From Diphasiastrum complanatum (taxonomy: Eukaryota; Streptophyta; Lycopodiopsida; Lycopodiales; Lycopodiaceae), in contig CM055092.1 of the NCBI GenBank assembly GCA_029204225.1, positions 63,621,260 through 63,685,259 on the forward strand: a DNA stretch of 64,000 bases, in the 5' to 3' direction. The stretch's first letter is position 1. Each line of letters starts with the position of its first letter. The notes beneath the pieces were generated by a model, which searched no databases, was not told the origin of the DNA, and worked only from the letters and a program-made list of their open reading frames with translations. The translations under genes were made by a program, and so were the position numbers. Below, in pieces: positions 22,276 to 34,304 of this stretch.

Positions 22276-22287
22276 GCTCTGATACCA
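22276..22287 (-). other. Primer-binding site next to LTR A
   Basis: GCTCTGATACCA on the plus strand is the exact complement of TGGTATCAGAGC, the initiator tRNA-Met PBS, directly abutting LTR A. Confidence 0.8.
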
Positions 22288-22610
22288 TGTTTGAATCAGA
22301 GCATGCAACATAAATTCAAGCCATATTACACAAGAGAGATGGAGAGAGAACACAATGCTTGTATTCAATAAGCTTGCACCATACAACGAAAGAGAGAATG
22401 AACTCTACGTGAGAGAGAGGAGGAGGAGGAGGTTATGCTTCCTCACAAATAACCTCTTAGCATTAACCCCATTCACATTAGAAGGGCGCTAGAGTAACTT
22501 ACTCCATTTAGAGGCACATTGGGCCTTCACCACATTTACATTGATGAGTACATTTCAAGTATGTCCATTAATAGCCAACAAAGTGGCATTACCCAATAGT
22601 ATTTCCAACA
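22288..22610 (-). repeat. LTR A of the coding-free element
   Basis: On the minus strand it runs TGTTGGAAATACTATTGGG to CAAACA, about 323 bases. To its right, CCCTCCCTTAA (22611-22621) is the complement of a TTAAGGGAGGG polypurine tract. It thus serves as 3' LTR of the copy on its right and as 5' LTR of the copy on its left. Confidence 0.75.
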
Positions 22611-23934
22611 CCCTCCCTTAAGGTCAACTTTGTTGGACCTTTTACATCATGTCTTAAAAATCACTAGAGCACGCTTTCTCTACACATTTTCTTTACATGA
22701 CAAATAATTCCATTTCTTGTGCATCTCAGGATCTATGCATTTACATCTTACATACAATGACTATCGTCAATGTTCTACATGTAAACCTATCCTGCATTAT
22801 GACACCTCCAAGAATAATTACCGCCTTATATAGATTGTTCTTAAGTAGCATAGCATAGAAAATCAATTCTTCGGCTACTTCACCACAATTTGAGGGGCTG
22901 AATCTTCATTGCAAAGCTGGAGTAGTTCACATCTCAAGGTTGAAGGTTGTTTTGCAAGGTAAGAATTTCTCAACAATATATGACACAATTTATTTCATCT
23001 TTCAGTACTGGTTTGTCACCCTTAGGAAACTTCAGAAAAAGTAAAACAGAAAGGCCAAACTTCACCAAGTTTGAAGTTTTGCATATTCTCTGTTTAGAGC
23101 TAATCTTTCACAGCCTTTCAATCCAAAAGTTTCTCTTTGACAAAACGTTCTTCAATTTATAGATCTTCAAGTCCTTCAATTCAAATTAGGGCTTACTTCA
23201 TCACTTCAAACAATTAACAGAACTTCAATTTCAAGTTCAGTTGTGCATACTTCATAAGAGCACTTTGATCCTTCAAATAGAGCAACTTCAGAAAACATAG
23301 GGAGCATTGCAAACTTCAATTTACTCTAAACTTCTTTGAAAGTTTAGCAGTTTCCACCTCTTTTCAACAGTGGAATGCAGTACTTCCAATGCTAGGAGAA
23401 ACATTTTCAAGTTCATGTACTTCTGACAAAAAATTGACTTCTTTGGAAAACTTCAATGGTTGACAGTTTTCACTATAGCAAAATTGTCTTCAAAGTACAG
23501 CACTTCATTTAGTTTGACATAAAGGTATACTTCAAAGTTTCAAGTTTTATGCACACAAGCATTTGAAAACTTCATTTTTAGTAAGGAGTATAAAACCTTA
23601 TAAAAATAAACTCCTTTTTAAAATTTTGTAAGAACAAATGGGCACCCTAATTTTCTCTCTCACCCAACAAAAGCCAGAGGCAAGAACTGAGGCTCGCGAC
23701 TGGATCTGTTTCACGATGGGCTATTCTGGATCACGACTACTGCTACACCTTTCATTTTGTTTGCAGTTCAGGTGATGATACCATAACTGAGGAAAGTCGT
23801 TGATGATGGTTTCTTTCTTTTTTCTCTTTTAATCAACTATAGCCTTCAACAATCTTCTTCACGGTAGATACAACAAAAACTTCAAGGTTGTTGTAGCAAA
23901 TGGCCTACTTCATGGGTCTGTTGAAGGGTACACA

Positions 23935-24307
23935 TTAGAGGAGTTCTAAATCCAAAAAAGACCCTTTGTAAAAATTCTCTTTATAGTTTTTCTCAATTTT
24001 TTCTTACACATGGACCAATCAAAACACTCAAATTTGAAATCTACGTAACGTACCTTTTTTAGTTCACATTTTGATTCCACACTAAAAATGGCATAACTTT
24101 TTTAGTGATAAGTCCGAATTTAGCAAAGTTTAGTGCATTGGAAAGCGCTCGACAAGGACTTTTCAATGATATGTTACATGACATACTTTTGAGCTACGAT
24201 TAAAAAGTTATGGCAAGTCAAAAGTATTAGTGTTATAATATTTTAATAATAAACTACATCTTGCACGAATTCTTAAAGGGTCTTTTTGGAGCTCAAAACT
24301 CCTCTAA
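23935..24307. mobile_element. MITE-like insertion with terminal inverted repeats
   Basis: Ends TTAGAGGAGTT and AACTCCTCTAA are inverted copies of each other, and the inverted similarity continues ~30 bases (AAAAGACCCTTT against AAAGGGTCTTTT). The duplicate interior at about 21715 lacks this block, giving an empty site. No clear target-site duplication was found. No ORF. The superfamily is not certain. Confidence 0.7.
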
Positions 24308-24867
24308 TGGATGCTGCACTAAACTGCACAACAAATCATTTACGTTGCTCTCAGCCTCAGTGAACTCCATCTCATCCATAGCGCTTCACTGCCTCATGTT
24401 GCTTCTCTAGTATGTAATTGCTTCAAGAAAGACTATCAATAGCTATTTTTGAGTTTCACGTTGCTTGCAGCCTGCTGTCTCCTAACCATTTGGGTGGATC
24501 GCTGATTTTCCACTTCAATCTTTGATTTTGCTTCCTCTCTATGCACTGAATGGCTACAATCTCTTGCTTGTTTCTTCATGCAACCTGCATGGTTGCTTCA
24601 GCGTGTTTGTTACAGTCAAACACAACATTTTTGTAACTAGAAAATGCTCTCATGCTAGGGTTTGCATGACTCTGAAAAGATTGTACATCCTTCACACTAA
24701 AATAATAGGCAATCAATGATTTACTCTCTTTATTCATTCTGCTCAAAATAGAACCAAAAAAGAACACAGAGATATGTCTTTGTTTATTAACAAAACAGAA
24801 AGTTCTAATCTCTCTACATGAAAGTAAAACTAGTGCATGCTCAAATCGATAGCTTGCTCTAATACCA

Positions 24868-25163
24868 TGTTTAAATCAGAGCATGCAGTAGAGATTCAAG
24901 CCATATTACACAAGAGAGATGGAGAGAGAACAAAATGCTTGTATTCAATAAGCTTGCACCATACAATGAAAGAGAGAATGAACTCTACGTGAGAGAGAGG
25001 AGGAGGAGGAGGTTATGTCTCCTCACAAATAACCTATTAGCATTAGCCTCATTCACATTAGAAGGGCCCTAAAGTAACTTACTCCATTTAGAGGCACATT
25101 GGGCCTTCACCACATTTACATTAATAGCCAACAAAGTGAAATTACCCAATAGTATTTCCAATA
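24868..25163 (-). repeat. LTR B of the coding-free element
   Basis: Matches LTR A closely but lacks an internal block of ~27 bases (around 22545-22572 of A) and ends CCAATA instead of CCAACA. The adjoining PBS (24856-24867, GCTCTAATACCA) has one change. No polypurine complement follows on the right, consistent with being the outer 5' LTR. Confidence 0.75.
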
Positions 25164-25685
25164 GGAAGTACACTTGAACTTTGCACACGTATTTGTACAA
25201 GAGTCGTGGGCAACTTGGTATGTTGATCTATCTTCGAACTAACATCCAAATCTAGCTTCCACTTGACAATTTCTACACATCCAAGCAAGAACAATCAAAT
25301 ATAATGATCAAAGCTTACTGCAAATATGTTTACTTATCATATCCAGTATGCATTCACAAAAAAAATGCACAGAGAGTTGAAATCAACAAGATTGCTCCCA
25401 AATCAATGTTTCTCATCATTAGCCTCAAAATGGATCTCTCGTGGATGATATACAAAATCTTCATAATCTCTCTCTAAGCCATATCCATCACGTGTGAGAC
25501 AGCTCATAGTGCTTATCCATATCCACTTTGGCTAAGATTCCACTAATTTGCCTCATCTTCATTCGTCACTAGTGTTCACCTTCTAGATTCCTATAATCTA
25601 GGAGATAACTCCTACAATTTAGGAGATTTGACATTTGACTCAAATAAAATCTAATTACAATGGATCTGAATATTATGATTGATAT

Positions 25686-25744
25686 TTCACACGTGTGGAT
25701 AGGTCCTCACACATGTGGACAGGTCCTCACACATGTGGATCCTC
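25686..25744. repeat. Short tandem repeat with G-box palindrome
   Basis: Three ~20-base units of TCACACRTGTGGAYAGGTCC. The first contains CACACGTGTG (core CACGTG), the next two CACACATGTG. Similar pairs occur at 30738-30765, 36637-36670 and 37050-37068. The rest of 25164-25840 holds nothing else recognisable. Confidence 0.6.
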
Positions 25745-25839
25745 CTAGATATGAAACTACTTAGATTTACAAGGTAAAAAATGTAAAATCTAACACTCTA
25801 TGCTGCACAATATATAGAAAATCGAGTTCAATGAGTTAC

Positions 25840-28800
25840 AACATGTTAAATACCATTGGATTTAATACTAATACATTGAAATACATATCATTGGCGTGTA
25901 TCAAAAAATGTATGACACACTTATATCAACTTAAGGGGGTTATGATATCATATTCATCTAACTCCTTTTATCTGCCCACTTACCTAGACATTTAAAAAAT
26001 AAAACTGAAAAAATGAAGCTACTAATCTTATACATGGGATATTATACCTATCGACGAGTGCAATACCATTCGATACAATACTAATACACACTGCAATACA
26101 TATCATCGACGTGTATCAAACAATATACGACACACTTATATCAATTAAAAGGCATGTTATACTATCATATCCATCTAACTACTTTTATTTGCCCACTTAT
26201 CTACACCTGAAACCATAAAACTTTAAAAAAATGTAATTTTTGGCATAAATTATGACCTTTAAAAAACTGTCATATAACCCAAAATAAATGAAAGTTTTCT
26301 AGGCCATCAGTTACTCCATTTTTTTGCATGAATTGATATATAAGTCTATATATCACATATATTTATCATAATAGGCAGTAATCCATTCGTTCATGTGTAA
26401 ATTTACCTACTTGACCATACAAGGGATATTATACCTATCGACGTGTTCTATACTGTCGGATTCAAGACTAATACATATCATCGACGTCTATCAACAATAT
26501 ATGAATTTAAAGCTATGTTATACTATCATATCCATCTAACTACTTTTATTTGCCCACTTATCTACACATGAAGCAAAACTAAAAACAAATGTAATTTTTG
26601 GCATAAATGACGACTTTTGAAAAACTGTCATATAAACCAGAACAAAAGGTCGTCCTTTATTTCATTTCTTTGCATGAATTGATATTTAAGTCTATGTATC
26701 ACATATATTTGTCATAATAGGCAGTAATCCATCCATTCATGTGTAAATTTACCTACTTGGGTTATACATGGGATATTATACCTATCGTCGTGTTCTATAC
26801 AGTCGGATCAAAAAAATATGACACTTATATAAAATTAAAGGCATGTCATACTATTATATCCATCTAACTAATTTTATTTTTTCTCAAGCCATAACACTTT
26901 TAAAAAAATGTAATTTTTGGAATAAAGGACGAGTTTCTAGGCCGTCATTTATTCTATTTTTTTGCATGAACTGATATTTAAGTCTATGTATCACATATAT
27001 TTATCGTAATAGGCAGTAATCCATTCATTCATGTGAAAAAATTTACCTACTTGGGTTATACATGGGATATTATACCTATCGATGTGTTCTATATTGTTGG
27101 ATTCAACACTAATGCATATCATTGACGTGTATCAAAAAAATATGACACATTTATATCAATTTAAAGGCATGTTATACTATCATATCCATCGAACTACTTT
27201 TATTTGCCCACTTATGTACACATGAAGCCATAAAACTTTAAAAAATTTGTAATTTTTGGCATAAATGACGGCTTTTGTATGATAGTTTTCTAGGTCATCA
27301 TTTATTCCAGTTTTTGCATGAATTGATATTTAAGTCTATGCCTCACATATATTTATCATAATAAGCAGTATTCCATCCATATCCATTGAACTACTTTTAT
27401 TTGCCCACTGATCTACACATGAAGCCATAAAACTCTAAAAAAACTGTAATTTTTGGAATAAATGATAGCTTTTAAAAAACTGTCATATAAACCAAAATAA
27501 ATAATGGTTTTTTAGGTCGACATTTATTCCATTTGCATGAATTGATATTTAAGTCTATGTATCACATATATTTATCATAATAGACAGCACTCCATCCATT
27601 CATGTGTAAATTTACCTACTTGGGCTATACATGGGATATTATACCTATCGACGTGTTCTATACTATCGAATTCAACACTAATACATATCATCGACATGTA
27701 TCAAAAAAATATGACACACTTATATCAATTTAAAGGCACGTTATACTATCATATCCATCTAACTACTTTTATTTGCCCGCTTATCTACAAATGAAGCCAT
27801 AAAACTTAAAAAAAATACAATTTTTGGCATAAATGACGGCTTTTGTAAAACTGTCATATCAATCTGAATAAATGATGGTCTTCTAGGCAGTCGTTTATTC
27901 CATTTTTTGCATGAATTGATATTTAAGTCTATGTATCACATATATCTATCATAATAGGCATTAATCCATCCATTTATGTGTAAATTTACCTACTTGGGTT
28001 ATATATGGGATATTATACCTATTGATGTGTTATATATTGTCGGATTCAACACTAATACATATCATCGACGTGTATCAAAAAAATATGACACACTTATATC
28101 AATTTAAACGCATGTTATACTATCATATCTAGCTAACTACTTTTATTTGCCCACTTATCTACACATGAAGCCATAAATCTTAAAAAGAACAATAATTTTT
28201 GGCATAAATGATGGCTTTTGTGAAACTGTCATATAAACCAAAATAAATGATGGTTTTCTAGGCCATCATTTATTCCATTTATTGCATGAATTGATATTTA
28301 AGTCTATGTATCACAAATATTTATCATAATAGGCAACAATCCATTCACTCATGTGTAAATTTACCTACTTGGGTTATACATGGGATCTTATACCTATCGA
28401 CGTGTTATATACTATCGGATTCAACACTAATACATATCATCGACGTGTATGAAAAAAATAAAACACACTTATATCAATTTAAAGGCATGTTATAATATCT
28501 TATCCATCTAACTACTTTTATTTGCCCACTTGTCTACACATGAGGCCATAAAACTTTACAAAAATGTAATTTTTGGAATAAATAACAACTTTTAAAAAAC
28601 TGTCATAATGATGGTTTTCTAGGTCGTCATTTATTCCATTTTTTTGCAGGAATTTGAGTCTATGTATCACATATATTTGTCATAATAGGCAGTAATCCAT
28701 CCATTCATGTGTAAATTTACCTACTTGGGTTATACATGGGATATTATACATATCGTCGTCTTCTATTCTGTCGGATTCAACACTAGTACATATCATCGAC

Positions 28801-29010
28801 ATGTATCAAAAAAATATGACACACTTCTATCATTCTAAAGGCACGTTATACTATTATATCCATCTAGCTACTTTTATTTTCCCAAGCCATAAAACTTAAA
28901 AAGAATGTAACTTTTGGAATAAATGACTACTTTTGTAAAATTTTCATGTAAACCAAAATAAATGATGGTTTTCTAGGCCGTCAGTTATTCCATTTATTGC
29001 ATGAATTGAT
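25840..29010. repeat. Tandem array of ~0.35-0.39 kb AT-rich units
   Basis: The anchor GGGATATTATACCTATCG recurs near 26033, 26423, 26768, 27063, 27633, 28006, 28380 and 28738, with a diverged unit before the first; spacings range from ~295 to ~390, plus one of ~570 where an anchor was lost. Each unit also holds AAGTCTATGTATCACATAT and TTTACCTACTTGG. Within units, ATAAATGAYGGC and GCCRTCATTTAT form an inverted repeat around a ~46-base loop (clearest at 28204-28215 and 28262-28273). No ORFs. It is satellite-like or the subterminal repeat field of a DNA transposon. Confidence 0.8.
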
Positions 29011-29974
29011 ATAGGTCTCGATCAAGCGACACCCATTTTTTTTATCCTTTTCCATCTTTGGTAATTAAAACAAAGACTAAGCATTTGCTTTTCAATTTAA
29101 TAACATAAGCATATTGATTATATTTTAATTCCACATTCTATATCTCCATTTTATTTGAGATCTCATCCTTTGTCCATAAGTTCAGATAATACAATGATTG
29201 ATAGAATGTTACAGACAAACATAGTTGGAGTTATGTGTACTTCAACACTTGAAAAAAAATGAAGAAATACATTTAAAGTGACAAACCAACTTAATTGAAC
29301 TATTTTTTACCATGTATTTATCTTCATAAAATGTTTTACATCATTAAACAACTTACGACGAAATAATTCTAATACTGCACTAGCAAGAGTAATTCACATC
29401 CATCGTTACTAAAATTAGGTAATGGAATAGGCTGGATCTGTCCAAAACTCTTTCACCAATCTAGAATGTACATGGAATAATAAAAAAATATTCCACAATC
29501 AAAGAGAACTTTTGTAGTTGTTCCCTAATATTGCAATTTTCCAATATCAAAGTGTATTACATCTAGGAATACCTACAAGAGATCTGGTTGGCTCCATTCA
29601 TTTATATTCGATGGGTATAGATTTATAAGAAGAAAAATTAGTATGATTAGTGTTTTACAAAACATAGATTAGAATAAATCAAATACAAGACAACTAATAC
29701 ATCAATACTCACAGATTTACTCCTTGTACATTTAGGTCTAAACGCATATATAAATGTGAGGCCACCCTTGATAGATGTTTGCCATTACATTCATTGATCT
29801 TGCTAAATAGTTAGTGATTTGTTTCTAGATCAAGATCTAGTCAATAGAACTTGATGAATCCTTTGATTTGGCAATCAATACCCCTTGTAGATTGATTAGT
29901 ACAATCAATGATTGTTCTAAATTCAGAAAATCAACATGATGATATGTAAATGTGTTGAATCCAACAATATAGAA
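29011..29974. other. Unassigned AT-rich DNA beyond the array
   Basis: No repeat units, ORFs or element ends recognised; array homology ends near 29010. Confidence 0.4.
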
Positions 29975-30065
29975 CAAGTCGATAGGTATAATATCCCATG
30001 TATAACCCAAGTAGGAAAATTTACACATGAATGGATGGATTACTACCTATTATGATAAATATATG
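29975..30065 (-). repeat. Inverted fragment of the tandem-array unit
   Basis: CGATAGGTATAATATCCCAT, then AACCCAAGTAG and TTTACACATGAATGG, is the reverse complement of the array unit. This single partial copy ~1 kb beyond the array in opposite orientation could be the inverted end of a larger element holding the array. Confidence 0.75.
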
Positions 30066-30879
30066 TTATACTCAGAAAATGCAAAATTTTAGCCAAAACT
30101 CTAGTGACAAACTGACAAAATTAAATCATGAACAATTTGCGAAACTTTTTGCAACACTCGAATTATCTCTGTTCGAGTTGGATCAATCAAGCTCTATAAC
30201 ACAACGAGACAAATTCTAAATGAAAATGAGACGAATTCTAAACGAAAACGAAATGAAATGAAGTGAAGTGAAACTTGCACTAACATTGATTCATGCTGGA
30301 AGCACATATTGCGAAATGAAACAAAATGAATCATGAAGCAAAGGAATTCGTGAACGAAATCAGTTCGTCAAGAATTTAGTTATGATCGCTGGTCACTGTC
30401 GGCTGTATCACTCCTACAATCCTTTAGAGAGTAGTCAGACACTACTGATCTACATTAACAAATTAATGCAGCATTCAACGAAATCAAACCAAGGTGCGAA
30501 ATAGAATGAACAAGCGAATCAGACACACGAATAATATCATACGAAAAATAAATTCGAGATCATACAATCATCTAGAATAATATTGATTTTTTTTATTCTT
30601 CAACCATTGCATGCAGATCCATGTAGTGCGTTGGCATGAGAGAAATACAATTATCTCACAAATTCGAGTCGCGCTTACTAGCGGAGTCTGGATCTACAGA
30701 TCCTATTACAAAATTATCTCGCACGCAGTGTTAAATTCACACGTGTGGGATGCCCTACACATGTATTTTTTATCTCCTAAGCACAATAACACCATAAAGA
30801 TCAGACTAGCATTGGTTGTCAATAGGAAAGTTGATCATGCTAGCAATATTATTGTGTTACAAGCAAGATCTGTCAACAA
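30066..30879. other. Unassigned DNA
   Basis: Contains GAAATGAAAT/GAAGTG-type simple runs near 30220-30270 and a G-box pair at 30738-30765. The open frame 30611-30886 (91 codons) has no recognisable motif. Confidence 0.3.
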
Positions 30880-31342
30880 AACATAAGACAAAGCATCATA
30901 AATGCCTCTACTCAGCTAGAGAGAGAAAATAGCAAGTACAAAACTCATGGAGAGAGAGAGGGCACGAAGAACTTGTCTCCAAATTTGCATTACACACAAA
31001 GTTCATCATTTTCTCAATGAGAGTACATCACATATATATAGATCCATGGACTCTTCTCCTACTTTGAGTTGAATTGGAGTTGTGGATCCACCTCTCAAGC
31101 TATCTAGACTTATCCAAGCCACCTCACTATGTCTAATTGTGCCACATAGTCTTTTCATTTATTAAATGTGGCATGTAAAGTACAAATGGCAATTCCTATG
31201 GTAGCTCGAGTTTCTACTTCTACCTACCTTGAATATTTTATTCTAAGATGGGTCTTTACTAAGCCAAAAGAGCTCAATTCATCTTTGGCATTTTTAGGAC
31301 CCATACTCACAACATTAGATAGATTTTTTAATATTTTGACAC
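30880..31342 (-). repeat. 3' LTR of copia D
   Basis: On the minus strand AGGAGGAG (31343-31350, polypurine tract) is followed by TGTCAAAATATT, the LTR start at 31342. A TATATATA box sits near 31031-31038 in the right orientation. The left end is approximate. Confidence 0.55.
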
Positions 31343-31359
31343 TCCTCCTAAAAATGTAT

Positions 31360-31927
31360 CTAATGTGGATCAAGCATTGATCTTGAGATAAGACCAAGAT
31401 TAGACCTATGCTTTAAGAAGGCACTTTTGCAAAGTGGCTTTGTGAGAAGATCATCAATACATGAAGATGTGTTGACATGTTCTAAGTTGATTTCACCTCC
31501 AATGAGCTTTTCCCTTACAAAATGGTGTGCCACTTCTATATGCTTGCTTCTTGCATGAAAAATAGGACTGTTTGCAAGAGCTTGTGCCGATATGTTGTCA
31601 CATTTGATCAAGGGAAGATCATCCTCTTTGATGCACTTTAGCTCCATGATTAACCTCTTGATCCAAAGCACTTCTTTAGTTGTTGTAGTGAGTGCTTTGT
31701 ACAAGATGATAGAGATATGGTATCTTGCTTCTTTGAAATCCAAGACACAAGATTGCCTCCAAGAAAGATAGTATATGCATTAATGGACTTCCGATCCATT
31801 TTATCACTTGCAAAATTGAATCTGAATAGCCAACAATGGTTAGATCTTCATTTTTGTAAAATAAACCATAATTTGAGTAGAAGATACAAATCTTAGAACT
31901 CTCTTGGCCATTCCTTTTCTTGCACAA
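31360..31927 (-). pseudogene. Copia D RNase H
   Basis: The minus frames 31927-31676 and 31743-31360 together read FTKMKI, VGYSDS, then ALTTTTKEVLWIKRLIMELK, FHARSKHIEVAHHFV and HVNTSSCIDDLLTKPL, the C-terminal RNase H of copia Pol. A frame change joins the two. It ends with a stop just before the polypurine tract, as usual in copia. Confidence 0.7.
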
Positions 31928-32110
31928 GGATCATCCTTCTTTCTCGTTTCCAAGGGAATATGGACAAAGCATATGCATCCAAATACTCTAAGGTGTTCAG
32001 GCTTAGGTTTCTTTAGATAGAGTGTTTCATATGGTGACTTTCCTCCAAGTGCAACACGAGGGAGTCTATTGCAAAGATAGTTTGAATCATCAATGAAAGT
32101 TACAAAGCAA
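31928..32110 (-). pseudogene. Copia D integrase C-terminal scrap
   Basis: The minus strand reads SNYLCNRLPRVALGGKSPYE and PEHLRVFGC, the end of the copia integrase core, joined directly to TFIDD on one side and to late-RT sequence (GMAKRVLRFV) on the other. Two large internal deletions are therefore fixed in this copy. Confidence 0.6.
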
Positions 32111-33986
32111 GCAAGCTCTTTGAAGATGAGAGGTGCACATCCGAGTGTATGAGCTCCAATGGATGTGTAGTCTTGATAGATGACTTTGAAAAAGGCTTCT
32201 TATGAGACTTAGATATGGCACAAGCCTCACATGGCTTGAAATTCTTGGAGATAAGATTAGGCAAGCCAATAGCTTTGGCTTTCTTGACTATGGACACCAT
32301 AGAATTATAGTTAGGATGTCCCAACCTTCTATGCCATAGTTCCTCCAAAGACATATGAGAAGCAAAAGCACTATCACAAGAGTTAGCATACTCTTTGGGA
32401 TTGAGCTTGTAGATTTCACCATATCTAGACCCAAATGCAAGGATTTCATCATGCTTCTTGATTGTACATGTATCAACATTGAAATTCACATCTAGTCTAC
32501 TATCAAACAATTGTCCAACACTAATAAGATTTTTTGTTAGCTTGGGAACAAAAAGTACATAAGACAAAGAAAGAACTTTTGATGAAGAAAGCTTTAAGGG
32601 AATGGTCCCTATGCCTTCAATAGCACACTCATGATCATTTGCTGTGTAGATGGACTTCTTGGCTCTTCCATAAGGTGACATGAATGAAAAAGAATACTTG
32701 GAGCTACACATATGTGAGGAAGCTCCACTGTCGATATACCACGAACCATCCTTCTTGAAAGGTGATGAAGAAAAACTCGAGACCATAAGAGATCCCTCTT
32801 CATCACTTGCATGAGCATCTTTCTTCTCTTCATTAGAAATGTTGGCTTGCTTGAATTGACTCTTCTTCTTGAAGCAATTGGTGGCATAATGCCCCTTCTT
32901 GCCACAAAAGAAATACTTGATGTTTTTCTTCTTCTTCTTGGATGTGGAAGCTTGAGAGGACTCATCCTCATCTCCTTTCTCCTTGGAAATAAGATTGTTC
33001 TTGGTTGAAGAGAATTGGTGTTGATTCTTACTTCTTGTCTTGTGCTTGTCTTTGGTAAAGAGAGCTTTACCATCAATGTTGAGAGAAATTCTCTCCATTT
33101 TCAAGAGTTTATACTCTTGTCTTGATTCTTCAAAAATGAGCACACTTTGGAGTGCTTCCAAACTTGGTAGCTCCTCCTTAATGGCATAACTCTGAACAAG
33201 GCTGTCATATTCCTCCTTTAACCCATTAAGTATGACTTGAACAAGTTCATTTTGGTTGATGGAGTTCTTTATGCATGAAAATTCTCTATGGAGGTCTTTA
33301 ACTCTCATTACATAAGCTGAAGCACATTCATCACTTCTCTGTACACTTTGAAAAATTTGATTTCTTAGTGTTAGAAGTCTAGAAGTATGTTTTGCCTCAT
33401 AGATAGACTTGAGAGTATCCCAAGCATCTTTGGCATTAGTACAAGCACCAATTTCTCTTAAGATGTCATTTGAGACATTCATCTTAATATAATGCAGAGC
33501 CATCCTGTAGAAATAAATGGTGGAAAATGGAAAAGATGTGAAAACAGAAAACTGAGAATAATGAGTGTTGGATGACAATGATTGTAGTTTAGAGCGCAGA
33601 TCGGTGTTTAATATGAGTAGATGACAACTGGTAGGAAGTTTGGTTGAAAACAAAAAACTTGACATTTTCAGTGGAAATTTCGGCAGAGCTTCGCTAGCAA
33701 AGGTGACAAATGACTCAAATTCAGCCTTGTGTTCCTCACTTTTCCATATTGTTCCGATGTGGAGGACATTACTTGTTTCATCATAGCCCGCACAATATAT
33801 GGGCTCAGGCGCTACTGGCTCCTCATCCACTTTGGCCCATTCAGCTGAAAGGCTTTTCGCTTGTGGTGCAATCTGCAATAGTTCTCCGAGTGGTAAACTA
33901 ACGTGGCTTGACAGCAAGAGTGTGAGCCTTTCAGTGCGTAGTTCCTCAGGCTTCAGCATGTGAAAAGGTGGTTCATGTTGGTGCAA
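32100..33986 (-). pseudogene. Read-through ORF fusing gypsy and copia polyproteins
   Basis: A 628-codon open frame that crosses an element junction. Its first ~90 residues are gypsy gag-pol boundary sequence (CAGYDETSNVLHIG, matching CAGFEKSNEVLHVG in Gypsy B). Residues ~95-160 are of unknown origin. From MALHYIKMNVSND on it is copia gag, then a zinc knuckle whose first Cys is Tyr (YFFCGKKGHYATNC), protease WYIDSGASSHM, and GAG-pre-integrase ELWHRRLGHPNY, ending in the integrase start at HSDVH. The frame is uninterrupted, but the product would lack every complete enzyme except perhaps protease. Confidence 0.7.
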
Positions 33987-34304
33987 CCGATTATTCTGAT
34001 CAGTGCGCAGTGGTGAGCCCGTTTGCGGTTCCCGTTCAACGTCGACTGGAGGTTCTGTGGGATTGTTTCATTCTTGCTCTTTTTTCTCTTCTTGTGTTTT
34101 TTGTACCCAGTGTCTTATTTTCTGGTACTGTCTTCTCTCTGCCCTCACATTTGGATATGGCGATGAAGTTGCGGGTTAGTCGTCAGTGACCGATGGTGGT
34201 GGTGAGGGAGCTACTTCTCTCCTCTTCTGTGCTCACGTAATAGCTAACACAGGACCGTGGTCTTGTCGACCTTTCGATGGCATCCCCGCTGGAACTGTTG
34301 ATTA

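Larger units (their letters stand above)
21605..25163 (-). mobile_element. Coding-free LTR element, partly duplicated head-to-tail
   Basis: Two LTRs in the same orientation (22288-22610 and 24868-25163) each have a Met-type PBS on their left. The left one also has a polypurine tract on its right. The interior left of LTR A (21605-22275) is a second copy of that left of LTR B (23845-24855). No coding domains are visible; the interior 22920-23600 is crowded with ACTTCA/CTTCAA words. It looks like a LARD/TRIM-like non-autonomous copia-type element in partial tandem. Confidence 0.65.
30880..33505 (-). mobile_element. Ty1/copia relic D, minus strand, 5'-truncated
   Basis: Reading right to left: gag from its mid-part (33505), zinc knuckle, protease, GAG-pre-integrase, start of integrase, a deletion, integrase C-terminus, a deletion removing RT, RNase H, polypurine tract and 3' LTR. 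The 5' LTR, PBS and gag N-terminus are missing, and the right end is fused to gypsy sequence. Confidence 0.75.

Noticed and set aside
25840-29010. Regular repeats resembling a CRISPR array
   Set aside because: Units are ~350-390 bases and repeat along their whole length with no short-repeat/unique-spacer pattern; the genome is a plant.
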